Below are positions 42,287 through 50,395 of a stretch of 64,000 bases of DNA, piece after piece (within the stretch, counting starts at the first letter, position 1; each line of letters starts with the position of its first letter). This stretch comes from Bacteroidota bacterium (GTDB taxonomy: Bacteria > Bacteroidota > Bacteroidia > Chitinophagales > Chitinophagaceae). The stretch spans positions 1 through 64,000 of the forward strand of contig JAFAFR010000008.1 of the NCBI GenBank assembly GCA_023423405.1, written 5' to 3'. The position numbers were made by a program, and so were the translations under genes. The notes beneath the pieces are model-generated. The model was not told the DNA's origin. It did no database searches and saw only the letters and a program-made list of their open reading frames with translations.

Positions 42287-45200
42287 CCAGGCATAGTACC
42301 CGGTAACCACGTAGCGACCCGCGGGCGCCAGCCAGATGCCGCCGCCGTAACCGTTGTGCCAGCGCCCCGATGCTTCCCCCGGCATCCATACCCGGCCCAC
42401 ATCGTGGAAAAAAACCAGCCCCGCACTGGCAGGAAGGATGTATCCTTTGATCTCTCCCAGTTTCAACCGGATATCAATATTGTTGTACAACATGGTTTCC
42501 CCGCCGAAGCGGAATTTCCGGTAGCCCCTCAGGTTATCGGGCCCGCTCAGGTACTGGGCCTGGAAAAATTCGTACCGGCCATGATTGGTTCCGGCGCCGA
42601 TCCTTGCAGCGATTACAAATGTTGCCCTTGTGTTAAAGCTGGTGTACACCGACAGGTCGGTTCGGTATTGCTGGAAACTGCCGGCTGCAGCGTTCAGTCC
42701 GCCGGCGAATCGCGCGTAGCTGTTCCAGTACAGGCCGCGGCTGGGCATGAGCGTGTTATTGCGGTTATCGATGATGGCCTGGAACTGCCATCCCCAATAG
42801 GATTTTGTCTGGAATAACGCTTCCTGGTCCAGTCCGCTTTCCGGTGACGTGATGAATTTTCCTTCATTGTCTTCTTCGTCTATCCAATACCGTTGGAGCA
42901 GCGGACCGGTGAGAAGGGAAACCTTTCCCCCGGCCTTTAGCCGCAGCAGGGCGGCGGTTTCCACCAGGTTAAAACGGCTGCGGTAGTAGGCGATTTTCTG
43001 GTCGCCCTTATTAGGAAAGGCGGTTTCGTTGCCGAGCCCGAAAAAGTTCTGGATATTATCGGGGGCTTTGAATTGTGCAATGAAATGCAGGTCCATCCGT
43101 TTGTTGACGGCAAAGGGAAGCGGCAGTATGCCAATGGCATCCAGGTCATAGCGCAGGTTGAAAGCACCGGTGGCAAAAGCCAGGTTGCCGATGAAACTTT
43201 GCCGCACGGCATAGGGCGTTTTGCGGAAACCCTGCCTGGTGCTCCGCAAGCCGGCGCCCAGGAAAACGCCGTCGTCGGGGTTGTAAGCAGCAGAAAACAG
43301 CGGGGCCAGGATATTGTAGCGGAAACTGTGCGGGTCGTATGCATGTACGGCGGGGTCGCGCGTGAAGGATTTTTTCACCCTTCCATTTCCCAGGGCCACA
43401 TTCTGTTCGGTGCTCTGGTCGTACCAGCGGGGCGCTTTTCCCGCCCAGTTATTGTAGAGCGTGTCGCTGCCTGTTCCACCAATTACACGCAGTTTGATAG
43501 GAGAGGCCGATTTTCCACCGAAACGAAACAGGTCGTCACCGTCCATGCCGTAGAGCCGTAACTCTTTGGTGACGGAAGGGTCGAAGAGGCGGTCGTACTT
43601 CTTATCGTGTTTCCCGGTTTTGCTGATCTTGTACATGCGCACCCTTATCCAGCCGCTGTCGGTTGCCTGCACGTCGAAGAATTCGCGCTTATCCGATCCC
43701 GTTATCTCCACCGTCCTGGAGATGAAGCGGTAGTAAGTAAGGGCATCTTCACCCAGCCACTGACGCCGTTCTTTGAGCGTGTTTGCGATGCCTGCTGCGT
43801 GCTGTTGCCGGATGGCTTCGGGTTGTTGCTGCATAGCGTCCGCTATAACGCTGTCGGTCATGCGCGGTATAAAATCGTCGATGGCCTGTCGCCAGTCTTT
43901 TTCTTCCAGTTCGGTCAGATAGAGCCGGTCGAAATACCGGGCATTGTAGTTAAACGTATTGATGTTCCGCGCCTTTGGCCGGAAGCCCTGGAACTTGGGC
44001 TGCAGCCAGGGCAGGCTGATGATATGGGGAAGAACCCCTGTACTGGTAAAAAATGCCTGGTCGCGGTCGCGCGGAATAGGGGAGTAGATCTTTCCTTCTT
44101 TGGTTTCCCTGGCGAACCAGCGCCACTGGTCTTCGTGGCGGTCAAAATCCATGATGTACATATCCAGCAGGCGCGCGCGCAGCACGGCTTTCTGGTTTAC
44201 TTCGTTGTCGTTGTCTTTGCGCAGCGCTGCCAGTACTTTGCTCGAGTTATAGGTTTTGTCTACGCCATCGGGCTCCCGGGCTTCAAAGAGATAGATGTTC
44301 CCGCCAAAGTCGTTCCGGTATTGCTGCAGCGCAGGATCATCGGGCAGATACACCAGTTGGGAAGGCAAAAAGGGCACGCCGGCTGCTTTTGCCAGCGGTG
44401 GCACGGAAAGAGCCGCATAAGGATAGGAAGCAGAAATGCCGTCTACGATCGCATCCTTTACAAAGGTTTGCCGCAGTTCTTCGGGCAGGGTTTTGTCGGG
44501 GTATTTCTGGATGCTTCTCAATACCCATTCCCTGCCGCTGCTGTCTTCCAGGCGCAGCGACCTGGACTGCATGCCGCCGCCACGCTGGGTGGGTGTGAGC
44601 CCGCCCTTTTCACTTCGTATGTTGATAACCGGTAGGGTTACGTCCGTGGTCCATTCTTCCCGGTAGTTGCTGCCGAGCAGCCAGGTTTTAAAGGCGCCGG
44701 CCTTATAGTAAGGCGCCGGCGCCAGCGTTGCGTTAGCGGGAAATTCTTCGGCGGCGGGCGCTGCAACGGCTTCCCGGCCGGGTTGAAAAATAGGTAGTTC
44801 AGATTGAAAAAGCGAGCTGTCATAACCGGGCTCCACGCCTTCGAATTGTAACCGGACGCTTCCATCTGCATGCAGCTCCAGGGTGCAGTAGCCGGTTTCC
44901 GTGGCATTGAACCTGCTGTAGGGACCTCTTCTTAACCTGGTTTTTTTAGAACCGGCGCCGCTGATAAGGTAGTGGCCGCTGTCTTTCACCAGGTATTGTA
45001 AACCGTGCTCGTGCCCGGCAAGCCGGATGCAGTAAGGATGGCGGGAGAGAATGGTATCAACGCCTTCAGTGAAACTTTTATAAAGCGGGTGTTTCAGGTC
45101 CTGGATATTGCCGAAACCGCCGCGCACCAGCGGGTAAAGGGACCCGATCACCGGCAGGGGTATATAGAGCGCTTCGTTGGCATCGGTAAGCGGAAAGATA

Positions 45201-45931
45201 TGCTGCTTCCAGGTGAAGTAGCCGCCGTGGGTGCCGTCGGACAAAAAAGGATGATGGCTCAGGAAAAGTAGCAACTTATGGCGGTTGCGGTAAACAATGT
45301 CTTTCAGCTTCAGCAATACTTCGTCGGGGGTATGGCATTCGCAGTCGCTTGCGGGTCCCGGCCTTCCTTCCTGCTGCAGCCACCACTGGCTGTCCATCAG
45401 TACCACCGTTACATTGGGTCCCATATCGAGTTCTTCCGGACCGGGGCATCCGTTTTCCGGCAGGAAACGAACCTGCGGATTGTCCAGCCCATTAATGTAT
45501 TGCGCCTGGTGCAGCAGTTGCGCCAGGCCATAGCTCCGGCCCTTGGCCCAATCGTGGTTCCCCGGAATAAAAACCACCTGCCTGGCCGCGCGGAGGCCGT
45601 CGATCCACTGGCTGTCGAGGATGGCTTTTTTGGCATCGAAATTTTTTGCGCCGGGCGCCGGCAGCCCAACCGGGTATACGTTGTCGCCGAGGAAAAAGAC
45701 AGCATCGGCCTTTTTACCTGTTAACGCAGCCTTGCGTCGTATGTCGGCCATTACGGGATGGGTATTGCCTTCAAATTCACCGGCATCGCCTACAAAAATG
45801 AACCGGCTTACAACGGAATCCTGCGGGGGCTGTACCTGCAGGGGCTGTGCCTGCTGCGCCCGGATATTGACGCCACAAAGCAGGAGGCCAAAGCAAAGCA
45901 GTTTTTTGTGAATGAAAAGTTGCGGCTTCAT
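42239..45931 (-). CDS. Metallophosphoesterase / kinase-like / outer-membrane barrel fusion
   Basis: The 1230-residue protein has a signal peptide, then a calcineurin-type phosphoesterase (about 40-330) with VGDAGE, LGDNVYP, GNHDWA, SHHP and GHEHGLQY. A middle region (about 460-720) contains EWVLRSIQKYP (N-lobe-like Lys), LRARLLDMYIMDFDRHEDQW near 597 and PIPRDRDQAFF near 620. I read these as the DRHxxN and DxD elements of CotH/FAM20-like kinases. From about 870 to the end runs a 16-strand-like barrel (surface antigen D15 type), ending in Phe (SLGFQF) as barrel proteins do. The parts would sit in periplasm and outer membrane. The neighbour lipoprotein overlaps its start by 4 bases. Confidence 0.8.
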   Translation of the reverse strand: MKPQLFIHKKLLCFGLLLCGVNIRAQQAQPLQVQPPQDSVVSRFIFVGDAGEFEGNTHPVMADIRRKAALTGKKADAVFFLGDNVYPVGLPAPGAKNFDAKKAILDSQWIDGLRAARQVVFIPGNHDWAKGRSYGLAQLLHQAQYINGLDNPQVRFLPENGCPGPEELDMGPNVTVVLMDSQWWLQQEGRPGPASDCECHTPDEVLLKLKDIVYRNRHKLLLFLSHHPFLSDGTHGGYFTWKQHIFPLTDANEALYIPLPVIGSLYPLVRGGFGNIQDLKHPLYKSFTEGVDTILSRHPYCIRLAGHEHGLQYLVKDSGHYLISGAGSKKTRLRRGPYSRFNATETGYCTLELHADGSVRLQFEGVEPGYDSSLFQSELPIFQPGREAVAAPAAEEFPANATLAPAPYYKAGAFKTWLLGSNYREEWTTDVTLPVINIRSEKGGLTPTQRGGGMQSRSLRLEDSSGREWVLRSIQKYPDKTLPEELRQTFVKDAIVDGISASYPYAALSVPPLAKAAGVPFLPSQLVYLPDDPALQQYRNDFGGNIYLFEAREPDGVDKTYNSSKVLAALRKDNDNEVNQKAVLRARLLDMYIMDFDRHEDQWRWFARETKEGKIYSPIPRDRDQAFFTSTGVLPHIISLPWLQPKFQGFRPKARNINTFNYNARYFDRLYLTELEEKDWRQAIDDFIPRMTDSVIADAMQQQPEAIRQQHAAGIANTLKERRQWLGEDALTYYRFISRTVEITGSDKREFFDVQATDSGWIRVRMYKISKTGKHDKKYDRLFDPSVTKELRLYGMDGDDLFRFGGKSASPIKLRVIGGTGSDTLYNNWAGKAPRWYDQSTEQNVALGNGRVKKSFTRDPAVHAYDPHSFRYNILAPLFSAAYNPDDGVFLGAGLRSTRQGFRKTPYAVRQSFIGNLAFATGAFNLRYDLDAIGILPLPFAVNKRMDLHFIAQFKAPDNIQNFFGLGNETAFPNKGDQKIAYYRSRFNLVETAALLRLKAGGKVSLLTGPLLQRYWIDEEDNEGKFITSPESGLDQEALFQTKSYWGWQFQAIIDNRNNTLMPSRGLYWNSYARFAGGLNAAAGSFQQYRTDLSVYTSFNTRATFVIAARIGAGTNHGRYEFFQAQYLSGPDNLRGYRKFRFGGETMLYNNIDIRLKLGEIKGYILPASAGLVFFHDVGRVWMPGEASGRWHNGYGGGIWLAPAGRYVVTGYYAWSKDGGLPNVSLGFQF

Positions 45932-46770
45932 GGTTTGGGCTGGTAAGGAAAATAGAGAATGCTTGCTTTCGACTGGCGGCCTTCATTCGACACATACATA
46001 TCACCGTTAGGTGCAAAACAGATGCCTTCGGGTTGCTGGAACTGGTCGGGGTTGATTTGGTGCACCGATTGCAGTTCTCCGTTGAGATTGCAGGTGACCA
46101 GTATTTTTTTGCCGAGGGAAGAAATGATATAAAGCTTGCCGTTCAGCGGGTGAATGGCCGCGGAGGAAGGGTGGAAATCAATGGTATCGTCTTTGCCCAT
46201 TTTGCGTATGGCCGTCCAGGGTATGGTCAAAACAGGATTGGGTGAAAAACTTTTGGACCCGCAGTCGAATTCCCAGGCGTTGACGAAGGGTTCGTCTTTA
46301 CCACATATTTTACAAATGAGCAGTAACCGGTTGCGCGGGGCATCGTAACAAAGGCTTTCGAATTCCATGTATTTGGGGAAGCCGCGCTGGTAAACGGCTT
46401 TTTCCTTTCCGGAAGCAGGGTCAATTTCGTGGATATTGCCATTGCTTTTCAGTACGTAAAAGGCGGCGGGCGTAATGACCAGGTCTTCGTAGTCGCCTTT
46501 TTTACCGAAAGGCTGCCGGCGAAATTTGCCGGTGCGGGTATCGATATAAAAAACGATCCCCTCTTCGTCATTGATGCCGATGAGTTCATTTGCCTGGAAA
46601 TAACGTATGCCGGAAATTTCACGCAGGCCTTTTTTCAGGAGCAGGGTGTTTGCCGGGCTTTCGGCATAACCCTCCAGCACCGGCACAAAGGAAAGTGACT
46701 GGATGCGGTTACACCCCGGTGTAAAAGGAAGCAGGAGCAACCAGCAGGTGCAGAGGAGGGAAAGCTTCAT
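45928..46770 (-). CDS. Beta-propeller lipoprotein, SdiA-regulated-like
   Basis: The 280-residue product has a lipoprotein signal (CTCWLLLLPFTPGC, Cys20) and repeated beta-propeller strands: LREISGIRYFQANELIGINDEEGIVFYID, PAAFYVLKSNGNIHEID, PSSAAIHPLNGKLYIISS, QPEGICFAPNGDMYVSNEG. The layout resembles SdiA-regulated/NHL-type propellers. It overlaps the phosphoesterase-barrel gene (ATGA), so the two probably work together at the cell surface. Confidence 0.75.
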   Translation of the reverse strand: MKLSLLCTCWLLLLPFTPGCNRIQSLSFVPVLEGYAESPANTLLLKKGLREISGIRYFQANELIGINDEEGIVFYIDTRTGKFRRQPFGKKGDYEDLVITPAAFYVLKSNGNIHEIDPASGKEKAVYQRGFPKYMEFESLCYDAPRNRLLLICKICGKDEPFVNAWEFDCGSKSFSPNPVLTIPWTAIRKMGKDDTIDFHPSSAAIHPLNGKLYIISSLGKKILVTCNLNGELQSVHQINPDQFQQPEGICFAPNGDMYVSNEGRQSKASILYFPYQPKP

Positions 46771-46887
46771 ACCTGCAATTTAAACAACGGAGAGCAAAGC
46801 TTGTTCTGTAACCGGACAACTGGGGCTGGCAACAAAGCCACCGTATTGCCCTGAAAGATTGTGTATTTTAGATGTATAATCAGGTGC

Positions 46888-48168
46888 ATGGATGTACAGC
46901 AATCATTGGTAGCGGAAGCAGAAGCTTATGTAAGAAGGATCTTTTCGGAGGAAGTGCCTGCCGCTTATGTTTATCACAACCTTCAGCATACCCTCGGTGT
47001 GGTGGAAGCCGTGCAAATCATTATGCCGCATTACGATTTGACCGATGCTGAAAAGGAGGCCCTGCTGCTGGCGGCCTGGTTTCACGATACGGGATACAGC
47101 CGTTCGTATGAAGACCATGAAACCGCCAGTGCGGGAATCGCTGCTGAATTCCTGTCCGCGCGGGGAGCCTGCGAATCGCTGATACAGTTGGTCCGCGAAA
47201 CCATCCTATCTACCAGGATGCCGCAGTCGCCGCACAACCTGGCGGGTGAAATACTCTGCGATGCCGATCTCTATCACCTGGGTACGGATGCTTTTACCGA
47301 AGGCACAAAGGCATTGCGCAAAGAACTAAACCTGGTGCTGGGAAAAGAATTGGGAAAAAAAGAGTGGCGAAGAAAAAACCTTGATTTTCTGCAACAGCAT
47401 CGTTACTTTACTTCCTGGGCCCGGGAGCACCTCGAACCAGGTAAGCAGGCGCATATATTGTCGCTGGAAGAAAAGCTTCGTCCACCCCAGACGGCGCCTG
47501 TGCAGCCACAACAGTATCGGGTAGCCGCCGCCGCACCAACCCCGCCGCTTATGCCCGGCGCCGAGGCTTCAGAAGAAGACGGACCGGCGCCGGGGGCGAG
47601 CAAAAAAGAAAAGATCCGGGAGAAAGAAAAACTGGCAAAAACAGAAAGGGGAATCGCCACCATGTTCCGGATCATGAGCGACAACCACGTCAGCCTCAGC
47701 CAGATGGCCGACAGCAAGGCCAATATCATGATATCGGTCAATACCATTGTGCTCTCTATCCTCGTTTCCGTGCTGTTGGGCAAACTGCAGTATTATCCGC
47801 AGTTCATTCTTCCTACCATAATACTTGCCGGGTCCTGCCTGCTGGCAGTGGTTTTTGCCATACTCGCCACCCGTCCCAATGTAACGAAGGGCGTATTCTC
47901 CGAATCGGATATCCGGCAGAAAAAAGTAAACCTGCTCTTCTTCGGTAATTTTTTCAAAATGGAGTTGCCCGATTATGAATGGGCGATGACGGAAATGATG
48001 AACGACCGCGAATACCTCTATGGCAGCATGATCAAGGACATTTATTATCTTGGAAAAGTACTCGCAAGGAAATACCGCTTCCTGCGCATCGCCTACAATA
48101 TTTTTATGTTTGGGCTGATACTTTCCATACTTGCATTTGGAATTGCCGGATTTTTGGGAGTCAAGTAA
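46888..48168 (+). CDS. HD-domain phosphohydrolase fused to a PycTM (Pycsar effector-type) domain
   Basis: ATG 46888 gives 426 residues. An HD domain (about 8-190) shows YHNLQHTLGVVE, the HD pair in AAWFHDTGYS and a later Asp in CDADLYHLG, the metal ligands. A Pro/Ala/Glu linker leads to a C-terminal domain from about 250 (ERGIATMFRIMSDNHVSLSQ, MADSKANIMISVN, ATRPNVTKG, LFFGNFFKM, YLYGSMIKDIYYLGKVL) with three membrane helices. I recognise it as PycTM (formerly DUF5706), the membrane effector of Pycsar phage defence. HD-PycTM fusions are widespread in Bacteroidota. No cyclase gene is adjacent, so a defence role is not shown. Confidence 0.88.
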   Translation: MDVQQSLVAEAEAYVRRIFSEEVPAAYVYHNLQHTLGVVEAVQIIMPHYDLTDAEKEALLLAAWFHDTGYSRSYEDHETASAGIAAEFLSARGACESLIQLVRETILSTRMPQSPHNLAGEILCDADLYHLGTDAFTEGTKALRKELNLVLGKELGKKEWRRKNLDFLQQHRYFTSWAREHLEPGKQAHILSLEEKLRPPQTAPVQPQQYRVAAAAPTPPLMPGAEASEEDGPAPGASKKEKIREKEKLAKTERGIATMFRIMSDNHVSLSQMADSKANIMISVNTIVLSILVSVLLGKLQYYPQFILPTIILAGSCLLAVVFAILATRPNVTKGVFSESDIRQKKVNLLFFGNFFKMELPDYEWAMTEMMNDREYLYGSMIKDIYYLGKVLARKYRFLRIAYNIFMFGLILSILAFGIAGFLGVK

Positions 48169-48170
48169 GT

Positions 48171-50393
48171 ATGATCGACTACATCAGGGCATACAAGAAG
48201 TACAGCAGCAGTTACTATGTATCGGAAGGGATCCGGACCACGGCTGGCGTAATGATTCCCGTACTGGTAGCCAGCTATTTGGGGGATCTGGCAACCGGTA
48301 TCAGCCTGGCGCTGGGCGCCATGTGTGTAGGCCTGACGGATAACACCGGTCCCATTCACCACCGCGTCAACGGCATGGTGGCCACCATCCTGCTGATCTT
48401 CCTGGTATCGCTGATCACCGGTTTCAGCATTCATTTCCCGGTACTGCTGGCTGTGTGGATCGGGCTGATGGGCTTTTGCTGCGCTTTTATAGGGGTGTAC
48501 GGTGCGCGTGCCAATTCGGTCGGCGGAGCGGGACTCCTGATCATGGTGCTTTCTATCGACGAACGGGCCGACACGGCGGCAGTGATCCGCAACGCCCTGC
48601 TGGTTTCCGGCGGCGGGATCTTCTACCTGGTACTCAGCCTGCTGCTCTACCGGCTGCGTCCTTATAAACTAATACAGCAGGCCCTCGGTGACGCCCTGAT
48701 CAGTACCGGCAATTACCTGCGCATCCGCGCCCGGTTCTACGAAATGGACGTGGATTATGAAAAAGTGTATCACCAGTTGCTGGAACAGCAGGTGCAGGTA
48801 CACAACAAACAGAACCTCCTGCGCGAGATGCTTTTCAAAACCCGCGACATCGTTAAGGAATCCACGCATACCAGCCGCATCCTCATGATGATTTTTCTCG
48901 ACAGCGTGGACCTTTTTGAAAGGATCATGACCTCGCAGCAGGACTACCGGAAACTGCACGCACTGGCCGACGACAGTGAACTGCTGCCCAGGTTCGAAGC
49001 CATGATCCTGCAGTTGGCAGAAGAAGCCGAAAGCATTGGCCTGGCTCTGCAGGAGGGAAGCGTATCGCAACCAAGACCCGAGATCGGGGAACAACTGTAT
49101 GCGCTGGAGCAGGAGTTTTCTCAACGCAGGGCCAGCTTCATGGACGACAGCAATATCGAAGCCTTTATCACCCTGCGGCATATCCTCGACAGTGTTAAGG
49201 ACATTTACCGCCGGCTGGAAACCCTGCACCGCTACACCAGCTTCGATTCCCGGCTGAGTGCCGGCTTTTCTAACAAGGTGGACTATACGAAGTTTGTGCG
49301 CCCCTCCGAATTCAACCTGAAGCTGCTTACCAACAATATCAGCATCCATTCCAATATTTTCCGGCACTCGATAAGGGTGTGCCTTTCTCTATTGGCAGGT
49401 TATTTCCTGAGCAAAATCCTGCCTTTCGGACACGGCTACTGGATATTACTCACTATCATCGTGATCCTGAAGCCTGCCTACAGCCTTACCAAGCAGCGTA
49501 ATATCGAAAGGATCGGCGGCACTTTTGCCGGGGCTGTGCTGGGAGCGGCGGTTCTGTGGCTTGTTAAGGATGAGCGCGTATTGGTAACCGTTATGATTGC
49601 CGGTATGGTGATTGCGTACAGCATGCTCCGGCAGAAATACCTGGTGGCAGTGATCGCCATGACGGTGTATATCCTGATCGCTTTTCATTTTTTGAAACCC
49701 GGTGATTTTACGGTGGTGCTGCGCGACCGCCTCATCGACACTTTTGCGGGGTCCATCATCGCCTTTGTTGCCACCATCGCCATTCCGCCGCGCTGGGAGC
49801 ACGAGCAGATCCAGGAAATGCTGCGCGACACCATCCTTGCCAATGCAGCCTACTTCAGGATCATCAGCAAACCTTTCCTGGGAGAGCAGCAACAGCACGA
49901 AGAATACAAGTTGAGCAGAAAAGAAGCTTTTGTGCAACTGGCCAATCTTTCAGATGCTTTCCAGCGCATGCTGAACGAGCCGAGGCGGCAGCAGAAAAAA
50001 GTGCAGACCATTCACCAGATGGTGGTATCCAACCACATGCTGGCTTCGCATATTGCCACCCTGAGTTCCTACAGGAAATTTGCGGCAGCCAATGCATCGG
50101 AGAAATTCAAACCGATTGCCGATGCTGCGGAGGGGCACCTGAAAGGAGCCGCCGCCTTCCTGGATGCGGGCGCCCCGGCTCATCATGAACTGGGGAGCGA
50201 CGAACATTTCCAGATACGGGAAGAACTGCAGGCCCTGCTGCAGCTTCGGCTCCAGGAACTGGCTGCAGGTAGCCTTGAAACCGATACGCGCAGGAAACAC
50301 AGCGAACTTACCACCATTGCCGACCAGTTTGAATACATCAATAAGATCAGCAGCGAGCTGGAAAAATTGTCGCGGAAATTATTGCGGTCCTGA
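48171..50393 (+). CDS. FUSC-family membrane protein
   Basis: The 740-residue product from ATG 48171 has two sets of membrane helices (about 25-165 and 400-535) separated by a long helical cytoplasmic region, and a helical C-terminal tail. The second set contains LAGYFLSKILPFGHGYWILLT and RIGGTFAGAVLGAAVL, as in fusaric acid resistance/YccS-YhfK transporters. Its start lies 2 bases after the HD-PycTM stop, so they form one operon. Its substrate is unknown. Confidence 0.85.
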   Translation: MIDYIRAYKKYSSSYYVSEGIRTTAGVMIPVLVASYLGDLATGISLALGAMCVGLTDNTGPIHHRVNGMVATILLIFLVSLITGFSIHFPVLLAVWIGLMGFCCAFIGVYGARANSVGGAGLLIMVLSIDERADTAAVIRNALLVSGGGIFYLVLSLLLYRLRPYKLIQQALGDALISTGNYLRIRARFYEMDVDYEKVYHQLLEQQVQVHNKQNLLREMLFKTRDIVKESTHTSRILMMIFLDSVDLFERIMTSQQDYRKLHALADDSELLPRFEAMILQLAEEAESIGLALQEGSVSQPRPEIGEQLYALEQEFSQRRASFMDDSNIEAFITLRHILDSVKDIYRRLETLHRYTSFDSRLSAGFSNKVDYTKFVRPSEFNLKLLTNNISIHSNIFRHSIRVCLSLLAGYFLSKILPFGHGYWILLTIIVILKPAYSLTKQRNIERIGGTFAGAVLGAAVLWLVKDERVLVTVMIAGMVIAYSMLRQKYLVAVIAMTVYILIAFHFLKPGDFTVVLRDRLIDTFAGSIIAFVATIAIPPRWEHEQIQEMLRDTILANAAYFRIISKPFLGEQQQHEEYKLSRKEAFVQLANLSDAFQRMLNEPRRQQKKVQTIHQMVVSNHMLASHIATLSSYRKFAAANASEKFKPIADAAEGHLKGAAAFLDAGAPAHHELGSDEHFQIREELQALLQLRLQELAAGSLETDTRRKHSELTTIADQFEYINKISSELEKLSRKLLRS

Positions 50394-50395
50394 GT

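Noticed and set aside
46888..50393. A complete Pycsar defence system
   Set aside because: A Pycsar locus needs a PycC cyclase beside the effector. None is adjacent, and the HD-PycTM form is widespread and not specific to defence islands.
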